Origin: JAADDK01 sp964425415
GTDB lineage: Archaea; Thermoplasmatota; Thermoplasmata; Thermoplasmatales; Aciduliprofundaceae
Direction of reading: 5' to 3'
Length of the DNA stretch: 33,221 nucleotides
Assembly (NCBI GenBank): GCA_964425415.1
Contig: CAYRMJ010000003.1
Span: 1 to 33,221 of the forward strand
Below the pieces are notes generated by a model, which was not told the DNA's origin, did not search any database, and saw only the letters and a list, made by a program, of their open reading frames with translations. A program made the translations under genes and the position numbers. This document shows, one piece after another, positions 7,089-14,013 of this stretch (positions within the stretch are counted from its first letter, which is position 1; every line of letters begins with the position of its first letter).

Positions 7089-7772
7089 TCAAATATTTAC
7101 AATTAAGCACTCTTCAAATTGCAATTTTATAGATTCACATACTTTTTTAAGAAAATCTGATGGGTAGGGCTTCAAAAGAGTATAATTTGGATCAAGCGTG
7201 CCCCCCGCAATTGAAAATTGTTGAAGCACGTATCTCTTCGCCGTTCCTATCCACTTTGCGATGTTTTCCAAATCTTCTTTGGAAAGCATTGGAATTACCG
7301 TGGTTCTAAATTCATAATCTTTAGCATATTTTTTTATTATCTCCATACTCTTTTTTATAGCATCTAATTTAACTGACGACCCAGCAACTTTGTTGTAAAG
7401 ATATGGAGGTGCTTTTACATCCATTGCCACATAATCTACATACTCAATAATCTTTTCAATAATCTCCGGATGTGTTCCATTTGTATCTATTTTAACACGA
7501 GTAATATCTTTCAACTTTTTTACAAAGTCCACTATATCCACATGCAATGTTGGCTCCCCACCGGTGATGCATACTCCGTCTATCCATGGTGAGAGTTTTT
7601 TAACTTCCTCAATTATCTCCCTCTCACCATATATATGCGTGGGCTTTTTCGTTACCAAATAAAAATTATGGCAAAATGGACATCTAAAATTACAACCGTG
7701 GGTAAACACCGTTGCTACAATTTTGCCTCGCCAATCAACCATTGAATCTGGCTTAAATCCTGCAATTAGCAT
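7089..7772 (-). CDS. nrdG: anaerobic ribonucleotide reductase activating protein (radical SAM)
   Basis: Radical S-adenosylmethionine enzyme that places the glycyl radical on NrdD. 227 residues, the longer archaeal/NrdG2 form and not the roughly 155-residue E. coli type. The iron-sulfur triad is CNFRCPFC (CX3CX2C) near residue 30. CITGGEPTLH is the SAM-binding GGE motif, and DTNGT and YVAMDVKAP are the later barrel strands. I prefer the ATG at 7772, with GGTGAT six bases upstream, over a GTG at 7778 that overlaps the nrdD stop. Directly downstream of nrdD, so one operon. Confidence 0.93.
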   Translation of the reverse strand: MLIAGFKPDSMVDWRGKIVATVFTHGCNFRCPFCHNFYLVTKKPTHIYGEREIIEEVKKLSPWIDGVCITGGEPTLHVDIVDFVKKLKDITRVKIDTNGTHPEIIEKIIEYVDYVAMDVKAPPYLYNKVAGSSVKLDAIKKSMEIIKKYAKDYEFRTTVIPMLSKEDLENIAKWIGTAKRYVLQQFSIAGGTLDPNYTLLKPYPSDFLKKVCESIKLQFEECLIVNI

Positions 7773-7774
7773 GT

Positions 7775-9679
7775 TCACATCACCACAAAAGAAATTTTCT
7801 TGTTTACATTTTTATTAATCTCTGGTGCCACCACATCTCTTACCACCTCTCTGTACATTTTCCATCTGCTCTCCAAGTTAACTGCATTCAAGTTGAACTC
7901 AATTCTCTGTCCAAACTCCTCTCTTTTTCCATTATTCCATGCCTCTACAGGTCTGAAATAGCCCACAACTCTTGAATAAACCTCTGTTTTTTTGCCACAG
8001 TATGGACATGTCCACTGCTCACCTGCTAAATACCCATGCTCAGGACACACAGAAAACGTCGGTGTTATCGTGAAATATGGAATTTTACTGTTTTGTGCAA
8101 TTTTCTTTGCTAGAGTTTTTGCACTTTCAGAAGTTATTCTCTCTCCCAAATAGGTATGAAATACCGTTCCTCCTGTGTATAGACTCTGCAGAACTTCCTG
8201 ATGTGCTATGGATTCAATTACACTTAGCTTAACGTAAGATGGTAACCATGTTGAATTAGTTAAATACGGCTCGTTTTCTCCAGATACGAATATATTCGGA
8301 TACATCTTCTTATCCAGCTTTGCAAGCCGATAGGACGCACCTTCAGCAGGTGTAGCTTCTAAGTTGTATAAGTTTCCTGTTTCTTCCTGATAAACCTTAA
8401 GAATTTGTCTCATAAATTTAAGCGTTTTAACTGCAAATTTTAGGCCTTCTGGCTCTTGTATTCCGTACCCAAACATGTTTATCAGTGCCTCGTGCATACC
8501 AATTAACCCAATGGTAGAGAAATGATTGGAAAAATGACCCAAGTATATCTTGGTGAATGGCATAAGTCCACGTCGCAAATTCTCCTGAACAACCTTTCTC
8601 TTTATTTCTAAACTATCTTTTGCTATATCCATCATATCTGTAAGTTTCTCAAAAAATACATCTTCATCTTTTGATTCATATCCAAGCCGATTCATATTAA
8701 TTGTCACAACACCGATTGAACCAGTAAGCTCTCCAGAACCAAACAATCCATTACCCCTAGAACGAAGTTCATTTAAATCAAGCTGCAAACGACAGCACAT
8801 TGCTCTTATACTTCGTGGATCAAGATCACTACCAATGTAATTCTGGAAATACGGTATCCCGTACTTAGCGGTCATGGAAAAAAGCAAATCGGAAATTTCA
8901 GAGTCCCAGTCAAAATCAGAAGTGAGATTATAGGTAGGTATTGGAAATGTAAAAATTCTCCCACTGGCATCTCCTTCCATCATAATCTCCATAAATGCAC
9001 GATTTATCATGTCCATCTCTCTCTGAAACTCATCGTAAGTGGACGATATCTCTTTTCCTCCAATCACCGCATGCTCTTTTCCAAGGTCCTCAGGAGGTGT
9101 CAAATCAAAAGTAAAATTGGTAAAGGGAGTCTGAGAGCCCCAGCGAGAGGGAATGTTCAATCCGTAAATTAACCTCTGAATATTCTGTTTTACCTGCCTG
9201 TAACTAAGAGAATCACTACGCACAAAAGGTGCGAGATAGGTGTCTATGCTGCTGAATGCTTGAGCACCTGCAAATTCCATCTGCATCGTGCCAAGAAAAT
9301 TTATTATTTGTGCCACTGCAACATCCAGATGCTTTGCAGGTTTTGCGCTTATCTTTCCATTTACTCCTCCAAAACCCCTCAAAAGCAAATCCTTCAAGTA
9401 CCAACCCGCACAATAGGGAATTATTCCAAATGGCAAGTCGTGTATGTGTATGTACCCCCTCCTGTGTGCTTCTGAAATTTCACTTGGGTAAATATTGTTA
9501 AGCACATATTCTGATATAACCTCTCCCGCGGCATGCATCATCAGCCCTGAAAATGAATAGTTCGTGTTGCTGTTCTCTCTAACTCGCCAATCCTCCTTGC
9601 TTATATACCCTGATATTACATCTTTCGCGTTCATAAAAAGCTGCATATTTGCAACATATAAATTTATTTTTTTGAGCAT
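7775..9679 (-). CDS. nrdD: anaerobic ribonucleoside-triphosphate reductase
   Basis: Class III, oxygen-sensitive reductase making dNTPs from NTPs. 634 residues. The glycyl radical is G573 in SRVVGYFRPVEAW, followed by NNGKREEF. The zinc site is CPEHGY...CPYCG. Active-site cysteine candidates are C90 in IPYCAGWYL and the pair in RAMCCRLQ. The N-terminus begins almost at the catalytic domain (ISKEDWRVRENSN), so the ATP-cone allosteric domain found in many NrdD proteins appears absent. The ATG at 9679 has a TATA-like element 26 nt upstream; an alternative ATG at 9634 also has a TATA-like stretch at the right distance, so the first 15 residues are uncertain. An inverted repeat at 9739-9766 could be an operator. 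The host is therefore expected to live without oxygen. Confidence 0.96.
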   Translation of the reverse strand: MLKKINLYVANMQLFMNAKDVISGYISKEDWRVRENSNTNYSFSGLMMHAAGEVISEYVLNNIYPSEISEAHRRGYIHIHDLPFGIIPYCAGWYLKDLLLRGFGGVNGKISAKPAKHLDVAVAQIINFLGTMQMEFAGAQAFSSIDTYLAPFVRSDSLSYRQVKQNIQRLIYGLNIPSRWGSQTPFTNFTFDLTPPEDLGKEHAVIGGKEISSTYDEFQREMDMINRAFMEIMMEGDASGRIFTFPIPTYNLTSDFDWDSEISDLLFSMTAKYGIPYFQNYIGSDLDPRSIRAMCCRLQLDLNELRSRGNGLFGSGELTGSIGVVTINMNRLGYESKDEDVFFEKLTDMMDIAKDSLEIKRKVVQENLRRGLMPFTKIYLGHFSNHFSTIGLIGMHEALINMFGYGIQEPEGLKFAVKTLKFMRQILKVYQEETGNLYNLEATPAEGASYRLAKLDKKMYPNIFVSGENEPYLTNSTWLPSYVKLSVIESIAHQEVLQSLYTGGTVFHTYLGERITSESAKTLAKKIAQNSKIPYFTITPTFSVCPEHGYLAGEQWTCPYCGKKTEVYSRVVGYFRPVEAWNNGKREEFGQRIEFNLNAVNLESRWKMYREVVRDVVAPEINKNVNKKISFVVM

Positions 9680-9702
9680 ATTTGATAATTTTTCTGCTCA
9701 CA

Positions 9703-9713
9703 GAATATTTATC
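9703..9713 (-). promoter_or_regulatory. nrdD: TATA box for nrdDG
   Basis: Minus-strand GATAAATATTC, centred 26-28 nt before the ATG at 9679. It lies close to the inverted repeat at 9739-9766, which would sit just upstream of the preinitiation complex. Confidence 0.5.
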
Positions 9714-9738
9714 AGAACTGTTTTCAAATTTGGTAAAA

Positions 9739-9766
9739 TAAACTTTAAAAAAGTAAAGTTTACTTT
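9739..9766. repeat. overlapping inverted repeats between topA and nrdD
   Basis: TAAACTTTA and TAAAGTTTA form perfect 9-bp arms around a 6-base spacer (9739-9762). Overlapping this, 9750-9766 is a 17-bp perfect palindrome AAAGTAAAGTTTACTTT with a single central base. The palindrome includes part of the topA stop codon. Two readings: an A/T-rich hairpin with an internal T6 run on the minus strand that ends topA transcripts, or a dimer-binding operator about 60-85 bp upstream of the nrdD start. The sequence is unlike the bacterial NrdR box. Confidence 0.6.
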
Positions 9767-12008
9767 AATCTGTTTGTTTATAATCTTTACAGTTCATGTC
9801 CACGCATATCTTCCAGTCCTTCTTTCCCTTCCTGCGAATTATCACAACGGGGGCTCCGTTGCAGCACGTCTCCCCAGTGGGTATGACCTGCCCCTTCTGG
9901 GGAAGTGGGTAGGTTACATTGCATTTGGGATAATTTGAGCAGCCTATGAATCTCTTACCGTTGCGAGATTGCCTGATCACCAAATCTCCGCCGCATTGAG
10001 GACATTTTCCAATTACATCCTTTTTCCGATTGTACTCGCATTTTGGATCTATGCACCGCACCTCAGGGCTCTGGCCTCTGCGAATAATCTTTATGAGTGG
10101 AAGCCCGCAAATTGGGCAATGCTCGCCAAGAAAATCAATTCTGCCGGTTTTTGGAAGATTGTAGTATTTTTTCTCATCTCCTGATTCGCAAACCACAACC
10201 TTCTTTCTCTCATAATAAATCAGCTTTCCTCCGCCGGGACAATAGCCCAACTCGGATTTCATAGAATCCTTCATGCTGTTTCCAAAATCTGCACGATTAT
10301 CATGCAATTTCTTCAGGACTTTAACGAGCATCTCCTTGGATTCTCCAATAACATCCTCCATATTTTTCTCGCCCTTCTCTATTTTGTCCATATCAATCTC
10401 AAGGGTAGCGGTCATCTCAGGCTCAACAACCTCCACCTCATGCTCCATCAGATTTTCAACCAATTGCCTGCCAACCTTCGTGGGTCTCAGGGGATTTCCA
10501 ACCACGTAGCCACGGTCGTAAAGTTTCTGAATTATCTCAGCCCTCGTGCTCTTTGTGCCAAGATTGAGCTTCTCCATCTCCTTCAGCAGGGAGGATTGGG
10601 TGTATCGCTTTGGCGGCTGAGTCTCCTTTTTCTCAGCGTTGATTTCTTTAACTTTCACCTTCTCTCTTTCCTTCAACTCTGGAAGCTTCTTCTCTTCAAA
10701 TTTGATATAAGGATAATAGTTAAGCCACCCCGCTCGGGTTAAGACTTTGCCCTGAGCAATGAAGTTCTCTCCTTCAATGTTGATGCGAGCATGGGTGTCC
10801 TCATACTCTGCATTCACAGCCAGAGTTGCGAGAAATCTCCTTACAACGAGTTCATAAATCTTTCCTTTCTCTCCGCTCAGCTTTGCGCCCCTGACGGGAA
10901 CTATAGGTGGATGGTCCTTCGTCTCCTTCCTGCCCCTCGCGGGACTGCGGCGCATTTCCTCCCGGAGACGCTTCACCCCATCGGCAAGATTGCTCTTCTC
11001 CAGAGATTTCAGAATGGCCTTTATGTTCAGGCTCTTCGGATACACGGTGTTATCCGTTCTCGGATAGGAGATGTAGCCGGCCATGTACAGGTCCTCCGCA
11101 ATTTTCATCGCTCTGGCAGGAGTTATGCCAATCCTTGCGGCTTCGCTGAGAAACGTGGTGGTATCAAAAGGATGCGGCGGATACATCTCTTTTTTCTCCT
11201 TTTTCACATCAACCACTGTGCCCTGCTCTGCCTTCTCCACCTTCTCCATCACCTTGCTCATGTCCTCCTCTTTCCAGAACGGATTTTTCTCATGAGCCGC
11301 AAGGAAATTTGAGCGCTTCTGCAACTTTGCAATCACGTTCCAGTACGGCTTTGGAACGAATTCTTCAATTTCCTTCTCTCTCTTAACTATGAGTGCTAAA
11401 GTGGGGCTCTGCACCCGCCCCACCGAGAGGAATTCTCTACCCCTCCTTCCTGAAGCTATTGATACGAATCTTGTGAGCGATGCACCCCACGCAAGGTCTA
11501 TGTGCTGTCTCGCCTCCGCGGCGCTTGCTAAATTGTAATTAATGACCACCAAATTGCCGAAGGCTTTTTCAATCTCATCCTTCGTGAGTGCGCTGAACTT
11601 TGCCCGCTTAACCCTGAATCTTTTTCCGTATTTTTTCTCAATCACAGTCAGCGCTTCCACACCTATCAATTCTCCCTCCCTGTCGTAGTCGGTGGCGATT
11701 ATTATCTCATCCACCTCCGAGGCCAGTTTCCAGAGAATGCTTATTATGCCCCTCTCTTTGTTTATCTTCTTCGGCTTCTCGTTAACCAGCTCAATCAGGT
11801 TGTTGATATCCCATCTCTTGAACTTCTCATCGTAATCCAGCTCAACAATGTGCCCCCGCAAAGGAACCACGAAATATTCATCTCCATCCTTCTCGTATTT
11901 GAAATATCCGTGACGGCCAACTTTCACATACTTGGCTTTTCCACCGGATAGAATGGTTGCAATTCTCTGCGCAGCGTTGCGCTTCTCCGCGATGATTAAA
12001 GTCTTCAC
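9765..12008 (-). CDS. topA: DNA topoisomerase I (type IA)
   Basis: Relaxes negatively supercoiled DNA by breaking one strand through a 5'-phosphotyrosine. 747 residues. The TOPRIM domain has the acidic motif ATDYDREGE (D107, D109, E111). The catalytic tyrosine is Y315 in GYISYPRTDN. The C-terminal 150 residues hold several zinc ribbons: CPICG...CIDPKC, CPQCGG...CSNYPKC, and CCN...CVDMNC, after a CPGGGK...C module. No reverse-gyrase helicase domain is attached. The start is a GTG at 12008, in a region without a good ribosome binding site; an ACATTTTAAC element about 30 nt upstream suggests a leaderless message. Monocistronic by position. Confidence 0.97.
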   Translation of the reverse strand: MKTLIIAEKRNAAQRIATILSGGKAKYVKVGRHGYFKYEKDGDEYFVVPLRGHIVELDYDEKFKRWDINNLIELVNEKPKKINKERGIISILWKLASEVDEIIIATDYDREGELIGVEALTVIEKKYGKRFRVKRAKFSALTKDEIEKAFGNLVVINYNLASAAEARQHIDLAWGASLTRFVSIASGRRGREFLSVGRVQSPTLALIVKREKEIEEFVPKPYWNVIAKLQKRSNFLAAHEKNPFWKEEDMSKVMEKVEKAEQGTVVDVKKEKKEMYPPHPFDTTTFLSEAARIGITPARAMKIAEDLYMAGYISYPRTDNTVYPKSLNIKAILKSLEKSNLADGVKRLREEMRRSPARGRKETKDHPPIVPVRGAKLSGEKGKIYELVVRRFLATLAVNAEYEDTHARINIEGENFIAQGKVLTRAGWLNYYPYIKFEEKKLPELKEREKVKVKEINAEKKETQPPKRYTQSSLLKEMEKLNLGTKSTRAEIIQKLYDRGYVVGNPLRPTKVGRQLVENLMEHEVEVVEPEMTATLEIDMDKIEKGEKNMEDVIGESKEMLVKVLKKLHDNRADFGNSMKDSMKSELGYCPGGGKLIYYERKKVVVCESGDEKKYYNLPKTGRIDFLGEHCPICGLPLIKIIRRGQSPEVRCIDPKCEYNRKKDVIGKCPQCGGDLVIRQSRNGKRFIGCSNYPKCNVTYPLPQKGQVIPTGETCCNGAPVVIIRRKGKKDWKICVDMNCKDYKQTD

Positions 12009-12067
12009 GAATGCGTTAAGGGTGATGTGAGTTAAAATGTTTTTGGAAAAAATTAGAAGAAATGTTT

Positions 12068-13093
12068 TTAATCAGAGCGAATAACGGTTATTGTGTCCGT
12101 TTTTGTTTGCTCACCCACGTTGGTTGGATACTGCATCTTTACCTGTATCTGATCCTGCTGTGCACCGCTTGGTAGGGTAACATCATTCAATGTAATGATC
12201 ACAGTACCATTTGAGTCTGTCTGTCCTGCCTCGGTAACACCGCATCCATCAAGCACAACCTTAACATTTGGAAGCGGTTCTCCATTCTCATCATATATGA
12301 CGATTTTCACCTGTCCACTCCATTTTGCCTCTCCTGTTGAAGTTGTATGCGCTGTTATAACCTTTGTCAAATTAAATCCATAGCCATTGTCTATGTAGAT
12401 TTGCCAGCTGGCTATCTCATGCTGTGGCGTGTTGCTTTGTGGGACGCTGGATACTCTCTCTCCATAAAGCGTTATTGTTGCCCCATTAGATTTAAAATTG
12501 AATACTATATTCTTTCCAGTTATTGTGTAATTCATTGTAATTGTGATAGTTACATCACTTTCACCAGAACCTTGGTTGCTGGAGTATTGATTGGCATTAA
12601 TGTTAATTTCAACTCTGTTGTGGCCCACATCTTTCCAGTGAAATTTCTCGTTTTCTTCAATGTTGGGCGAGTATATCTTGCCCGTTCCGTTTGAATGGAA
12701 CACAAAGTACATACTTGTATTTTCTTCACGCGAACCATACTCATCGGTAACTTTCTCCTTTGTGATATGCCATGTTCCAACAATTGTCGGGTGCTTTGTT
12801 TTATTATTTGTCGGTGCTAACGGATTCAAAACGAAAAGCATGGCCACTATCAACGCCACCACCACTACTACAGCCACAACACCAATTACTATCTTGGTGT
12901 TTTTCTTCTTTGGTGGGGGATAGTAACCCTGCGGTGGGTACTCCTGATAGTTCTGCTCACCCCCTTGAGAGGGAGGATAAGTTTGCTGTTGTTCGGATTG
13001 GTATGATTGTGACGGCGGCTGTTGGTACTGTTGAGGTTGCTGTTCATATTGAGATTCTTGCGGGTAATTTTGGTATTGCTCATCTTCATCCAT
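12068..13093 (-). CDS. membrane-anchored protein with lipocalin-like and Ig-like domains
   Basis: 341 residues in four parts. Residues 1-60 are Gln/Tyr/Pro-rich low complexity (SQSYQSEQQQTYPPSQGG). Residues 65-92 are a Lys-flanked transmembrane segment. Residues 104-215 are a beta-rich domain starting IVGTWHITKEKV and containing FHSNGTGKIY, similar to small lipocalin-like domains. Residues 255-341 form a carboxypeptidase-regulatory/Ig-like strand unit (DENGEPLPNVKVVLDG...DSNGTVIITL). The likely topology puts the low-complexity tail inside and the beta domains outside; several N-x-T/S sites fit surface glycosylation. Start at the ATG at 13093 with AGGTGA upstream, in preference to a GTG at 13102. 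A TATA box is at 13126-13133. Function unknown. Confidence 0.82.
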   Translation of the reverse strand: MDEDEQYQNYPQESQYEQQPQQYQQPPSQSYQSEQQQTYPPSQGGEQNYQEYPPQGYYPPPKKKNTKIVIGVVAVVVVVALIVAMLFVLNPLAPTNNKTKHPTIVGTWHITKEKVTDEYGSREENTSMYFVFHSNGTGKIYSPNIEENEKFHWKDVGHNRVEININANQYSSNQGSGESDVTITITMNYTITGKNIVFNFKSNGATITLYGERVSSVPQSNTPQHEIASWQIYIDNGYGFNLTKVITAHTTSTGEAKWSGQVKIVIYDENGEPLPNVKVVLDGCGVTEAGQTDSNGTVIITLNDVTLPSGAQQDQIQVKMQYPTNVGEQTKTDTITVIRSD

Positions 13094-13125
13094 ATTTTTC
13101 ACCTATATCCCTGATTCAAAGATAC

Positions 13126-13133
13126 TATAAATA
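13126..13133 (-). promoter_or_regulatory. TATA box for the lipocalin-like gene
   Basis: TATTTATA on the minus strand. It predicts transcription from about 13104 and an 11-nt leader containing AGGTGA. Confidence 0.55.
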
Positions 13134-13179
13134 TCTTATTGCGAATTAGCCAAATTATGACACTGAAATTACACAACAA

Positions 13180-13188
13180 TTAAATAAA
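13180..13188 (+). promoter_or_regulatory. TATA box for tfs
   Basis: TTAAATAAA is centred 25 nt before the TFS ATG, implying a leaderless message. Confidence 0.55.
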
Positions 13189-13208
13189 TCGCGCTCATTC
13201 TCTTATCC

Positions 13209-13508
13209 ATGTTCTGCCCAAAATGCGGTTCTCTGATGCATCCTAAGGATGGAAAATGGATCTGTGGCAATTGCGGCTATGAGATGCCCATTGAAGAAAA
13301 GAAGGAGCTTGTGGAAGAAGTTAAGAAAAAAGAGACCATAGTGATTAAGAAAGACATTGAGACACTTCCGTTTGATGAGAGTGTTATATGTCCAAAGTGT
13401 GGAAATCAAGGTGCATACTGGATGCTGCAACAAACTAGGTCAGCTGATGAACCTGAAACTCGGTTTTATATCTGTCCCAAATGCGGACATAGGTGGAGAG
13501 AGTACTAA
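13209..13508 (+). CDS. tfs: transcription factor S (TFS), archaeal TFIIS-like
   Basis: Stimulates transcript cleavage by backtracked RNA polymerase, rescuing and proofreading elongation. 99 residues. The N-terminal zinc ribbon is CPKCG...CGNCG, like polymerase subunit M. The C-terminal TFIIS ribbon is CPKCGNQGAYWMLQQTRS followed by ADEPETRF and ICPKCGHRWREY. The catalytic acidic pair is D80-E81, which reaches into the polymerase active site. A complete acidic tip argues for an active cleavage factor and not an inhibitory paralogue such as TFS4. The gene overlaps the convergent SecB-like gene by 4 bp. Confidence 0.95.
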   Translation: MFCPKCGSLMHPKDGKWICGNCGYEMPIEEKKELVEEVKKKETIVIKKDIETLPFDESVICPKCGNQGAYWMLQQTRSADEPETRFYICPKCGHRWREY

Positions 13509-13927
13509 GCATACCCTTCTATTGCACCTTTTTTATCTACCTTTTTTGCGTTCATAAACTGAGCAGGTGGAGGTATAGGCGGTGGCAGGTGAACTTCCTT
13601 TGCGATTAGCACTCCTTCAATGATGCAGTTGTTGATTATTGTTCCATGAACCTCCTGTGCTACATTATCTGGCATTCTATGCTTTTTGCTCCATTCATCA
13701 ATCAGCACTCTCACATTTCCCTCATAAATGAGCATTCCGTCAATGGTAATCATCCCAATTCCAGAATAGGTTATTGTGAATTTGAACTCCATTTTTGCCT
13801 GATTTTCAGATATTTGAATTACATTAAGCACAGTGCTATTATTATCTATGCGAATCTCCTTAGGAGCCTGCTCTGGATCAATATATCTCTTCGCTTCAAT
13901 CCCATCAATTCTGAAAGTTTTAATCAT
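13505..13927 (-). CDS. conserved hypothetical protein, possible SecB-like fold
   Basis: 140 residues, not firmly recognised. It is beta-rich through residue 85 (KMEFKFTITYSG, then MITIDGMLIYEG), followed by a helix (LIDEWSKKHRMPDNVAQEV), another helix, and a C-terminal IAKEVHLPPPIPPPAQF. The order of strands, two helices and a late Leu-Pro-Pro motif before a Phe resembles SecB-type export chaperones, which have archaeal relatives, but I infer this by eye only. No signal peptide. The ATG at 13927 has a TATA-like element 26 nt upstream. Its stop overlaps the TFS stop. Confidence 0.7.
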   Translation of the reverse strand: MIKTFRIDGIEAKRYIDPEQAPKEIRIDNNSTVLNVIQISENQAKMEFKFTITYSGIGMITIDGMLIYEGNVRVLIDEWSKKHRMPDNVAQEVHGTIINNCIIEGVLIAKEVHLPPPIPPPAQFMNAKKVDKKGAIEGYA

Positions 13928-13947
13928 AGACGGAAATATGTGTGGGA

Positions 13948-13957
13948 GTATTTTAGA
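13948..13957 (-). promoter_or_regulatory. TATA-like element for the SecB-like gene
   Basis: The minus strand reads CTAAAATACT, centred 26 nt from the ATG at 13927. Confidence 0.4.
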
Positions 13958-13983
13958 CTTCCTCCCTCATAAATGACGCAACA

Positions 13984-13992
13984 TTTTTAATC
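13984..13992 (+). promoter_or_regulatory. hutU: TATA box for hutU
   Basis: TTTTTAATC is centred 26 nt before the ATG at 14014, so the message is probably leaderless. It is back to back with the divergent promoter at 13948-13957. Confidence 0.5.
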
Positions 13993-14013
13993 GTTGTTTT
14001 CATTCTCGCATCC

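Noticed and set aside
9739..9766. NrdR box upstream of nrdD
   Set aside because: The palindrome does not match the ACACwATATaTwGTGT-type NrdR consensus, and NrdR is mainly bacterial.
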